From positions 1,860,001 to 1,924,000 of the forward strand of contig KV748202.1 of the NCBI GenBank assembly GCA_001692895.1: DNA of 64,000 bases. Direction: 5' to 3'. Positions 33,746 to 44,000 of this stretch are shown here, one piece after another. The translations under genes were made by a program, and so were the position numbers. The stretch's first letter is position 1, and the number at the start of each line of letters is the position of its first letter. The notes beneath the pieces are model-generated. The model had not been told where the DNA came from. It made no database searches and saw nothing but the letters and a program-made list of their open reading frames with translations. Source of the stretch: Cenococcum geophilum 1.58 (lineage: Eukaryota > Ascomycota > Dothideomycetes > Gloniales > Gloniaceae).

Positions 33746-33931
33746 TAGCACTTAGTAGCTAAATACTAATACTTAATTATAAATGCCGCATTTAGCAGCT
33801 AAATACTAACACTTAATTTTAAATGCCGCATTTAGCAGCTAAATGCTAACACTTAATTCTAAATGCCGCATTTAGCGGCTAAATACTAACACTTAATTCT
33901 AAATGCCGCATTTGGCAGCTAAATGCTAGGA
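33746..33931. repeat. 40-bp subterminal tandem repeat, about 4.5 copies
   Basis: Units contain CACTTAATTCTAAATGCC followed by GCATTTAGCAGCTAAATACT. Each includes the near-palindrome GCATTTAGCAGCTAAATGC. The motif matches the left subterminal motif of the 28.4-kb element. The ATG/GCT-rich continuation (AAATGCT repeated at 33914-33986) leads directly into the right TIR. Confidence 0.85.
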
Positions 33932-33977
33932 AATGCTAGAAATGCTAAAAAATGCTAAAATGGCAGAAAAGTAAAAT

Positions 33978-34001
33978 TAAATGCTAGTAAATTTTTTTCT
34001 A
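33978..34001 (-). repeat. Right TIR of the 28.4-kb element
   Basis: Read inverted, TAGAAAAAAATTTACTAGC matches the left TIR with two transitions. It is followed by the ACGT duplication at 34002-34005. Confidence 0.85.
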
Positions 34002-34005
34002 ACGT

Positions 34006-34807
34006 ATATAGGGAGTATACTAATATTACGTACTTTAGTGTTTATCTTAGCTAGCTATACTTACACCTAGGGTTATTTACTAGGACTCTTATTCTATAGA
34101 GTAAATCTTTTAGTCCTATTACCCCTATCCTTAAAAGCGTTACTATTATATTTTCTACCTTTATTAGTCCTTAGTAGAGTTTTTAGATACTTATCCTCTA
34201 TAATATTAGCTATAGTATAGCTTACTTTTATTTTACCTATAACTTATATATAACTCTCTAGCATTAGTCTATCTAATACTCTATTATAATAGTTAGCTTT
34301 TTAGTATTCTTTTATATCCTATTCTAGTTCCCTTCTCTTTTTTATATTTATTTTTATCCTTATTAGCCTCTTATATTTCTTCTCTACTTCTATATATAAG
34401 CTTAGGCCTTAGTATAGTACTATTTCTTTTTTTACTTCTTCTGTCTATTTTACTAATATGTCTTCCCTACTCTAGGGGGTCCTTCTTTAAGGGGCCCTAA
34501 GGGCCTTCTATACCCTACTTAGGTATATCCTAATATATTTTATAATATTATAGTTATACTCTTTAGCGCCCTCTATATTATAGTAGCCTAGAGATATAAT
34601 TAAAGGGGGGGAATATTTCTTTCTTTCTCAAGTTAGTACTATAGCTATTTACTTATACCCGTCCATTATTATATAAAAATAGACTATTTAAATACTTTAA
34701 AGTAGCTTAAGAAGCGTTTTAGGGGGACCCTTCTTAGTTTCTTTAATAGCCTAAATACTAGAGCTATATGTTATAGATAGCTAGATAACTACTATATATA
34801 GTAGGCG
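34006..34807 (-). mobile_element. LINE-B copy A, piece 3: end of ORF2
   Basis: Minus-strand LINE-B sequence that aligns with about 54400-55200 of copy B throughout, for example TTACTATTATATTTTCTACC here against its complement near 55055. It covers the region after reverse transcriptase, which in copy B reads as a very basic Lys/Arg/Asn-rich protein segment. It lies between the 28.4-kb element and the TA-flanked element. Confidence 0.8.
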
Positions 34808-35005
34808 TATAGAGGTATAGTTTAAAGGTTCCTAGCCCTTCTACGCTATAAATACGCTACTAATAAGCTATAAAACTACTTTTTTTTGGCGTTCTGGATT
34901 AGGAATAAGGCTAGTATAAAAGATAGATTTTAGCTCTCTATAATAAGAGTGTAAATATATAGGATTACTACTTCTGCTAACTACTTTGCCTACTACCTTA
35001 CCTAC

Positions 35006-38000
35006 TATTCTGCCCAATACCGGTACACGCCTTATTCCGGAATATTTCTGTCTTATTCTAAAATAGATCGTCCTTAAAGAGGAACAAATCGTATATTGCT
35101 TTAAGCTGCTTCATTCCGGATTAATTACTTCATTCTAGAATAGATTTAAAGCTATATAAAGCTTTTTAATAAAGCTTTTTAGTAGATTTTAGCTGTTTCT
35201 ATAAGTTAATTTAGGAAGTATAGTGTAGTTAATGGTTATAAATAAGGACTAATATATAATCTTATTAATTTTAGGCGTAAAATAAGTAATAATATATCCT
35301 TAATATTATAATTAATCATCTAGTGGAGCATAATTATATAAAATCTTAATTTTCTAACGAGATTTTACAAGGCTCTAAAGATTAAATTTAACTATCCCCC
35401 TAAACCACCACAACACCATTAAATTCCATCTAAACTAAGTTACGCCGTAATTTATAAGTGTATTTAAAGGTCTTTCTACGTTATGGATATAGTCTATAAG
35501 TAGTAGAAACTAATTAGGTAGGGAGTAGTTAATTATATTCCCTAACACTAAAATTTATAAATTATATAAAGCCTTAAACCTACTAAGATTTATTAAAAGC
35601 CGGGCTCTTTAACATTTTACTAGCTATAGACTAATTACCTAATTAGGTTTAGTGCAGTTATAATTTAGATTTCTCCTACCTACGCTAGCCTTACCCGCTC
35701 TATTATCCTCCTCTCCTTTAACTTCCGCAGCCTTTATAGTGGGCTTAATTAATTACTTTCCTTATTTGCTATTACCAATTAAGGTTATATAAGGCTTTAA
35801 GGTTATATAGAGCTTTAAGGCTTTATCTCCTACTGGGGGCGCTTTAGCTAAGAGGTTATCTAAAAATTAGCAAGTCTCCTATAGCTTATAGCTCTTAAAG
35901 GTAGTTCGCTAGAGTCTTTAGTTGGTTAATTTATATAAGCTCTCCCTCTATAGCAGTAGAAAAAACACTCTACATTTCCTTTTTAATAGCCATATCGCTA
36001 ATTGCTATATCCTTATTTATATCTACAGCTAGCAGGTCGCGCAGTTATTAGATAAGCTTTTACTATTATAGAAAGCGGTATAATTTTACTAATACTTATA
36101 GAGATCTAAGCATTATAAGTCTTTCTTAGTTTAATCAACTCGCTGCTAAGGAAGGGCTCTTTAACGATTCTATACTAAGTACGAATTTTATAGTAGCTAC
36201 GGTTTTAAATCTTATATATACAGCCAGGTATATAAGAGATCTCAGTAGCCTTTTAAAGCTTTCTAGGAATTGGAAAAAGGACGAAGTCGCCTACATTAAA
36301 TGTAGTAATAGAATGCTGCGTACTATACTTCTTCTTTATCCGTTATTAAGAGCGAGCCAATTGCTATTAAACTCTCTTATAAATATTTAATATATTATAA
36401 AGGGAGCTCGACCCTATAGAAGGCCTCTATAGCCGCAGTTCCTTTTAGCGCTCCTCTAGCTTTTTTAACACCTACTACTTAAGCTCTTGCTATAGTGGAA
36501 TTGCGTATATAGGATCGTTAGAGTTCTTAATTACCTAAACTAAGTTATGCCTATAGGCAGGCTTAGCAACATTATAATACTTACTAAGATCTGCAGGTGG
36601 AACGCCAGCTCCGCTAGCTTCGCGATAGAGTTATACTTATAAAGCTTTAATTTAAACGGCAAGATCGTCTATAAAATAACCTCTAGGGGTATAGTAGGAG
36701 TCCTCCGGATCTTTAATCCAGTCATCTAGATATAGTTCCTCCTACTACTAAATAGATTACAGAGCTCTCTCAGTACGTTAAAGATCGGCAGTACGCTTAG
36801 CACTTACTACCGCTAAGGCTACAGCCTCTCTATCTATTACTTCTATTATTTTATAATATAGTTGCATTTTAGCTTCTTAGCTTAGTATAGGAAAGCCTTT
36901 TAGTAGAGGCGGAGGCTACCTAAATCCACTTAATCCTAACGACTATATAGTATACTAAATTTGTCACGTTTGAATTAAGACTAGTAAGCGATTATAAGAG
37001 AGGCAATCGTCATCAGATAAAGTACGGTTTGGAGGAGTCACCTACCTCCAGTCTTCCTCAGCTAAATCGTCGTCGTCGTTATCAAATTGATCGCGATCGC
37101 CTGCGGAGCTAGTTCCTGAGTTTAGAATAATACTATTAGAATCACTATCTTCATCAGTAGAAGATTCGCCGGAGGCTGAGATCCAATAACTATTATCTTC
37201 TATATTAGAAGACACATTATAAGCCTTATTAGCAGCAGTAAAGGCGCTAGAAGCGATAGATTAATTATCCTTAGCCTTGCGCTCTTACTTAGCGGCCTCC
37301 TACCTATTACCATTCTTATCTAGTTAAGGACCTAAAACTTCCTCATTGCCATCTAGATCCTTATAATTAAATTTAGCGTTACTAATATTGGATAAAGGCT
37401 CCGCTATAGCCCGGTAGGCAGATAGCAGTAAAGTAGAGGCCTAAGGATCTCTCCTATATAGGCAACGAAACGGTATACAGCCAATTAACTTATAGTAGGT
37501 ACGATTAATTAAGGCCGCAATAAGTAGGCAAGCCGCTACCCATTATAAAGTTCCTATAACTTGCTTTACTATATAAAGCTTCTTCTTTATAAAGCTATTA
37601 GCCTACTCTATAAGGCCTTATAATTGCGGGTAACGGGGACAGCTATTAATAACTTTAACTTTATAACAACAAAGTAGAATAATAAGGGCGCCTTTAAATT
37701 CTAAACTGTTATTACTTTACTAAATATAAGGGTAAATACTATAGTAATATAGCCATTATAAAATAGCAGCGGCGACTTCCTTAGCAGTCTTCTACTTAAG
37801 AGGATAAAGGGCGTAGTATTTACTAAAATAATCGCGTATCTATAGAATCCATTTATATTCGCCGTCTAGCTCAGAGCGTATATTAATTAAATCGCCCTAG
37901 ATACGGTTAAAAGGAGCTAATAAGGCGATTATATTAAGCGGAGGCTTTATAGTAGAGGCTGCTTTTCTATAAGAATATTAGTAGTATACCTTTAGATCTA

Positions 38001-39205
38001 GAATTTTTAACTTACTCCTTATAGATCCGACAGTAATTAATTAGCCAGTTAACTTTAACATTTCTTATACCATAATACTCTGTTATAATTATACGGTACG
38101 TCTTCTTCTGCCCTAAGTATTTAATATACTTACTTATAATTATATTATAAATCTCTAGCTTAGGAATTACCTTTAAAGCCTTTTTATTAACGCCTAATAG
38201 GCGCCTCTAGAGGCCTTACAAATCTAGGTAAATATCTTCCCTTATAAACCACCGGAGGTTAGCCTTTAATTTAGCGTTGCGTTCTGCCTATATATAAGCT
38301 TTATAATTTAGATTAGCAAGCTAGGAAATAAGGTCATTATATTTATATTAGGAGACTCGCTTTATAGAGTTCTTCTTAGTTTCTTCTAAATACTTTATAA
38401 AGGTAGGCTTTACTATAACTAAGAAGGTAGGAATAGCTTAGGCGGTATTATAAAACCTAAATATAGTAGAAGGTAAGATAATATTAGATACGGAGATAGG
38501 TATAGGATTAGGCGCAGAGGCCGACATCGCTATTACTGTTAGATTTAACCTAGCAATTAAGTTAAATATATATTTAGAACTTATAGAGAAGGCCTATATA
38601 TTATTAAGGGTCTAATTAAGTCGTAGATAAGGTAGTAGCTAAAAAGCAATTAATAAGAATTTTTTTTAAAGTTTATCGTAAAGTTTAAAGTTTAAGTTTA
38701 AAGCCCCTAAGCTAAGCCTAATTGGGCGATTACTAAGCAAAATTAACACCATAAGGGGCTCACGAGAGCTCTCTAAAAAATGCTTATAGTTAATTGCGAA
38801 ATATTATTCGACTACCAAATATACACTTATTAAGTAGATCTTTTGGCGACGTCGTGTAGGCGTCGCAGGCGCAATTTAGGGTTACTATGGGCCTTATGCG
38901 ATAACTATTTACTAATAAAATCTAAAGGTGAAATAAAAATTAAGCATATGGCGCAACTATTTTGAATAGCTTCGCGATTAGCGGTGTAGATGCAGCGGTA
39001 TAGATGTAGCGTTGGTGAGCCTTAACTAGGTTATACCATCTTGTAATTGGCCTAATCTTTAAAAGATCTATTCCGGAATAAAGCAATTAATCTAAAATGA
39101 AGCAGCTTAAAGCAATACACGATTTGTTCCTCTTTAAAGACGATCTGTTCCGGAATAGGGCAGAAATATTCCGAAACAAGGCGTGTACCGGTATTAGGCA
39201 GAACA
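35006..39205 (-). mobile_element. Ginger-like DNA element (integrase-related), fossil
   Basis: A 4,200-bp element with long terminal inverted repeats of about 142 bp (35006-35147, 39063-39205). The right end reads TGTTCTGCCTAATACC; the left end agrees. An exact 5-bp duplication CCTAC lies at 35001-35005 and 39206-39210. It contains one minus-strand gene for a retroviral-type integrase and no LTR, gag or reverse transcriptase, which is the definition of Ginger/TDD-type elements. TTCCGGAATA palindromes recur within the TIRs. It is broken by many RIP-type changes. Inserted in the TA-flanked element. Confidence 0.8.
35840..38525 (-). pseudogene. Integrase-like transposase of the Ginger-like element
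   Basis: The product would cut and insert the element. In minus-strand order: an N-terminal region from about 38525; an HHCC-type zinc region (about 38150-38000); the rve integrase core (about 37900-37500), with readable pieces such as ELDGEYKWIL and FSKYYALYPLK; an acidic, Ser/Asp-rich stretch (about 37240-37020); a C-terminal beta-barrel-like region (about 36330-36130); and a Cys-rich tail (about 36045-35945). The integrase core plus Cys-rich tail matches the Ginger/KRBA2-type family as I know it. The gene is a fossil with many breaks. Confidence 0.75.
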
Positions 39206-39210
39206 CCTAC

Positions 39211-40025
39211 TACCTTATCTGGTACCTTACCTATTACTATAGCTTCTTTCCTTTTAATAACTTAGCCTACTACTATTATAGCTCTTACTTAGGCTTAATA
39301 AACGTCTTATTAAGTAGCTTAATTAATAGGCGGTATCGTAGGTTTTATTATAGCTCTAAAGGTAGAGCTTATAGTGTAGTAGTGTAGATTAGACGTCGCC
39401 TACTGTCTTAGCATTTTCCTATATTTATATAGCCTTCGGCTTCCTTCCTTCTTCCCTCTATCTTATATATATATTATAACTCTACCAGTTACCGGAAATA
39501 CACTCTTTTCTTTCTTTCTTACTAACTGTTCTACTAACTAATTACGACTGACCGACCGACTAACTAACCGACCGACCGACAGACAGACAGCACTGTGACT
39601 TTCCATCTTAGAGAGGTCGTACCCTCCCACAATAATAGTTTAGGAGATAATTTAGGAGGCAACTCTAGTAGCCCTTAGGGTAGTTCTTAAGATAGTTTAT
39701 AAGCTTCTTATATTATAAAGATAGCAATAAGGGTAGCGCTAGCAGCGCTCTTAGCTACTACTACTACTAGTGCCTTCTTTAGAGCACGCTGCCGTAGCTT
39801 TAGCTTTAGCTCTTTTACTATAAATCTTTATAGTTAGGACCTAAGCCCTTATATGGATATAGGATAAGTTACCTATTATAAATAGTAAGACATAATAAGG
39901 ATTTAATAGATTTTAAAAGCTTATAGAGTATAGTATTAAGGGGAGAGTTCTATATACTATAACCCCATAGTACGCGTTAAGTAATACTTACGCTATACTA
40001 AGCTACTAAATACTAGCGCACACTA
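39211..40025. other. Right interior of the TA-flanked element
   Basis: No gene. It contains a TATA-like run on the minus strand (about 39422-39436), a CT-rich stretch (39500-39525) and a tetranucleotide microsatellite. The apparent 96-codon plus frame at 39097-39387 starts inside the Ginger TIR and is incidental. Confidence 0.5.
39546..39590. repeat. Tetranucleotide microsatellite (GACC/GACA)n
   Basis: GACTGACCGACCGACTAAC continues into ACCGACCGACCGACAGACAG. It is notably un-RIPped compared with its surroundings. Confidence 0.9.
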
Positions 40026-40061
40026 TAGAGGGGCTAGGAACTTTTAAACTATACCTCTATA

Positions 40062-40645
40062 ATCTTTAAAAGTATAGACCCTATAGAGCTAATAATCCTA
40101 AATATTATATTAAACTATATCTAACCCTTATAGGTCGCCTACTTTATATATACGCTCTACTAGAGCTTACTATCTACCTATACACTAAGTACCTTTAACC
40201 CTAGGCTAGTTATTTCCTAAAGCCCTAGATATAAATTATATATTAAAGGTCTACGGATTAGTTACTTTTCCTTATAAGTATATTAGCTAATATTTCTTTA
40301 GTATAAATTAGACTCTATATTGTCTTACCTACTCTATATTAGTATTATAGGCTTTTTATAGTTTTCTATGGTTTTCTATAGCTATTAGTCTGTATATAAT
40401 TAGGTTTATATTAACAAAACCTATCCCCTAAGTTACCCCTTTTTAAAGAATTTAAATAGGTTACTTATAAAGAAAAGAAAAGTATAGGCAAGAGGGGTAA
40501 TCCCTATAGTATTTATATTATAACCTTAATAGGGGGGCTTTATTATTTACTAAAGACTAATAAGGTTTCTCTTTAGCTTTATAATCCCTATATAAATTAT
40601 ATAGTCTACTTTAGAAAGCCTTTAATTTTAAAGATATAAAGAAGG
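40062..40645 (-). mobile_element. LINE-B copy A, piece 2: reverse transcriptase core
   Basis: The minus strand reads as a Tad1-type reverse transcriptase. Blocks in order include a NTIGITPLAYTFLFFISNLF stretch (about 40445-40505) corresponding to the PQGSPLSP-containing core motif, then the catalytic region near 40410-40395, then LGL-x-V-type thumb sequence (about 40180-40215). The last part aligns with the start of copy B at 54190. RIP-type stops are frequent. It is split from piece 1 by the Gypsy fossil, whose duplicated target (GAAGG/GGAGG) lies at the junction. Confidence 0.75.
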
Positions 40646-41016
40646 TATTATGGAGTAAGTATAAGCGACGATAATATATAGCAAAGTAGATATTATTAAG
40701 TTATATATATAAACTGTGTAATAAAATCAAGACGTTATATAAGGAAAGAAGGTAGGAAAACGGGAAGAAAGGGCATATATTGTTAACTTAGTTACTTAGT
40801 TAATATATATATAGGGCAGAATAGGGTTTAGGTCGTAGTCCTAGCAGAACTTAGCAAAATTTAGTAGAACTTAGCAGAATATGGCAGAATGCCGTAAATT
40901 GCCGTTAGATTGCTATTAGGTTGCCATTAGATTGCTATTTCGCGGTTAGTCTTTAATTGCTAAGTTAGTAAAAATAGGTAGATGTATATAAGGTGTTACG
41001 GGGGTGTCCTATAATA
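40646..41016 (-). repeat. 3' LTR of the Gypsy fossil
   Basis: 371 bp; begins TATTATGGAGTAAG on the plus strand and ends CCTATAATA. It carries CAGAACTTAG and TTGCCATTAG tandem sub-repeats shared with the other LTR. Confidence 0.9.
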
Positions 41017-41032
41017 GTACCCCCCCTTTAAA
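41017..41032 (-). other. Polypurine tract of the Gypsy fossil
   Basis: On the minus strand AAAGGGGGGGTAC directly precedes the 3' LTR, the expected plus-strand priming site for this family. It confirms the coding orientation. Confidence 0.75.
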
Positions 41033-44000
41033 CTTAAGCTTCTGCGAGATAGGGCTATAGTAGTTCTGGGTGGAGTTTATAAAAGTCTTCTACGGCTTAT
41101 ATAAGTCCTATAGAGTTAATGAGTTCCCATAAGGGCTTAGTAAAGCCTCTCTATTTCGTAAGGTATATATACTAGCGTTTCCGTTTATTATATTTAATGT
41201 TATTAATTCTTTTAATAAAGTACTTATTCTTACCATCTACTTTAACTAGTAGGGGAAGGTCTTATATCTATCTAGGCAGGGCGTCTAATATAGGGGCAAT
41301 AGGGTAGAGGACTAACGTATAGAATACGGGATGGATTTTAACCGTATTAGGGAGCTTTAACTAGTAGGCGTAAGAGAAAACGACCTTCTTAATTTTATAA
41401 GGGCTAGCGTTCTTCTAATTAAGCTTCTTAGCAGGGCGTTTTATGTTTAGATATCTTATATCTAGCTAGATAAAGTTACTAACTTAGTAGGCTAGTGCTA
41501 GGGTTTATTTCTTATTCGCTGCGGCTTTATAAACAGATTAAGCCTATATTATTTTATTAGTAAGGAACTATTATAGTTCCTCTATCTTCTCTATAAATTT
41601 ATTTACTTTTATAACTTATAAGGCGTAATAAGTAGGGTAAGGAACATTACTAAAGGGTTTAAAACCCATTTGTGGGTGCTAGCCGTAGTTAACCAAAAAT
41701 AGGGAGACCTTTATAGTTTCTAAAACGGAATTATTTGTAGTAAACTTAGCAAATATAAGCCAGTTAATCTAGTTATCTTATAGGTATAACGTGTATATCT
41801 AAATATACTATTCCATTATAGTATTTATACGTTCTATTTAACTATCTATTTCTAAGTAGTATGCCGTAAATAATAGTGCTTTAATTCGGAGTTAGGTAGT
41901 TAGTTCTTTCTAAAATATAGAGATAAACTGGCTACCTTTATTAGAAATAATCGTTTTAGGGAGTCTATAGAGTTTTTATACGTAATCTAGGAACAGTTAG
42001 GTAACAGTAGGCGTTAATATATTAGGGTAGGCGATTAAGTGCCTTATCTTAGATAGTCGGTCTACCACTACTATAATATTCGTGCAGCCTTTACTTATAG
42101 GGAGGTCAACAATAAAGTTAATTAAGATATCCTTCTATCATTAATCCGGAATAGGTAGTGGCTTTAGGAGGCCGTTATACGTCTTATATAAAGCTTTGGC
42201 TCGTTAATAGATATAGTAGCTAAAGATATACCTTTATGTTATATTATGCATATTTAGCCAGTAATACTCCCGTTAAAGTAGCTCTAGGGTTTTTCCTTAG
42301 CCCGGGTGGCCGGAAATAGGTAGGTTGTGTACGTGTTTAAGAAGCTTAAGCTTAAGTTCGTTGTGGTTAGGTATAATTAGGCAGTTCTAGTAGTACAAGC
42401 GGTTCCTATAGGCTTTGTATTTACTTAGGGAAATCCTTTTAGAGCGTCTAATGCTATTTTGTATTAGCTTAAGCGTCTCTTAGATAAACTTATTATTTAG
42501 GTATTTATTAGTTATAATCTATTTAATTAATTAGTTAGTTATTTCGAGGACGTATACCGTAATATCTTTAGTAGGAGGATTAAATAGTTCGGGACGAAGT
42601 AGGGTCTAATTTCGGTAAAAGCACGCTTTTTTTTAGTGCTGGCGCGTCTTACAAGCGTTAAGTTAGTGTATTAGGCTTCTAGACTTAAACGCCTAGACGG
42701 TATATAATTAAGAATTAGAAATGGGATAGGTATTCTAACTAGCGGGCCTAACGGTGGCTTAGCTATTTTATAGTTATAAAGTACTATAGGTTTTTATAGT
42801 CACTAAGGACCTTAATTAGAAATCTAGCGCCTTCTAGTTTAGGTCGCCATTATTTAAAATATCTAATAATAGCTAATAATTCCTTATTGTAGATCTTATA
42901 GTTATATTTAGCTAGGTTTAGTTATTTTAAGAAGTATACTATAGGGTATAATACTCCATCCTCGTTATATTAAGATAGGATACCTCTAGTAACGTAGTTA
43001 AATAAGTTGGCTTTTATAACACTTATTTAGTTTAGGTTAAAGTATTAAAGTACGGGCGTAGTAGTAAATATAACCTTTAGATAGGTAAAGGCCTTCTTAT
43101 ATTCCTTATTAAAGATAAAAACTTTATTCTTTTAGGTTAGAGCGGAGAAGTTATTAATAAACTATTAGTAAAAATTAGTAAATCCTATAAAGGCTCTTAT
43201 ATCCTTAACGTTCTTAGGTTCTTACCAGTTTATAATTACTTTAACTTTCTTTAGATCCATTTATATACCATTTATAGAAATAAAAAGTCTAAGGTATAGA
43301 ACTTCCGTTTTATAAAACTTGCACTTATCTATATCTAATTATAGACTAGCTCTATATAGGGCTTATAGGATAAAGTTAACGTGTTTCCAATATTTGGTTA
43401 GGTTATTACTATATATTAGGATATTGTCGATATAAGCAGTATAGAAGATGTCTAGGTAGGGACGTAGGGTGTTATTTACGTAATGTTAAAACGAGCTTAG
43501 AGCGTTTATAAGGCTAAAGGGTATTATTAAGTACTTAAATAGTCTATATTGGGTACAAAATGCAGTAAGCTATTTATCTCCCTTTATAATATAGAGACGG
43601 TTAAACGCGGAGATAATATTAAGCTTTGTGTAGTAACGAGCCTTACTTAGTTAGTTTAGTGTCTCTTATATTAACGGGATCGGATATTAATTTTTAACGG
43701 TAACGGCATTAAGAGCTTAATAGTCTATATAGAAGCGCAGACCGCCACTAGGTTTCTTAACGAAGATCACTAGTACGGCTATAGGCAACGAGCTTACTCT
43801 AATAAATCCTTTACTTAGGTTCTCGTCTAAATACTTTTATAGTACTTAGAGTTTATTTTAGGACATTATATATAAGGGTTTAAAGCTAGGCTGCTTTCCT
43901 TCTTTAAGTATAATCTTATAGTTATATAGTTAGTATTCCAGTAGCTTATTGGCTTCCTTTTATAAGAATATATCTAGGCGGTAATAATACTCTACTAGTA

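Larger units (their letters stand above)
5599..34001. mobile_element. 28.4-kb TIR element with helicase and transposase relics
   Basis: Left end TAGGAAAAAATTTACCAGC (from 5599) and right end, read inverted, TAGAAAAAAATTTACTAGC (to 34001) form a 24-bp TIR whose two mismatches are both transitions. The flanking duplication is ACGT (5595-5598, 34002-34005). LINE-B copy B at 55202-55205 keeps the uninserted site with one ACGT and with matching sequence on both sides. Contents: subterminal motif arrays, minisatellites, a minus-strand transposase-like relic, plus-strand unknown relics, and a SNF2 helicase relic at the right end. One LINE and two SINE-like insertions account for about 8.5 kb, leaving a native size near 20 kb. 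No capsid-type gene was recognised. Superfamily unassigned; the Plavaka-like transposase reading and the helicase are the main leads. Confidence 0.85.
34810..40059. mobile_element. TA-flanked TIR element, host of the Ginger-like insertion
   Basis: 34-bp terminal inverted repeats beginning TAGAGGTATAGTTTAAA (left 34810-34843, right 40026-40059; two transitions differ) flanked by TA (34808-34809, 40060-40061). LINE-B copy B has the uninserted site (AGTAGGTATAACTTC, as complement near 54373). Without the 4.2-kb Ginger-like insertion the element is about 1.05 kb and has no recognisable gene, so it is a non-autonomous, probably Tc1/mariner-mobilised unit (inference from TA target). Confidence 0.8.

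Noticed and set aside
33746-33931. CRISPR-like array
   Set aside because: Contiguous tandem repeats without unique spacers, in a eukaryotic transposon end.
5599-34001. Starship (captain-type giant element)
   Set aside because: I found no tyrosine-recombinase captain gene at the left end, and the paired TIRs with a 4-bp duplication are not typical of Starships.
5599-34001. Polinton-type or other capsid-bearing element
   Set aside because: No polymerase-B, packaging ATPase or capsid-like reading was recognised, and the 4-bp duplication does not fit the 6-bp one of Polintons.
39380-39631. Possible LTR end (TGTGGGAGGG on the minus strand, TATA-like run, CT-rich leader)
   Set aside because: No partner LTR and no target duplication could be found; it lies inside the TA-flanked element and may be ordinary interior sequence.
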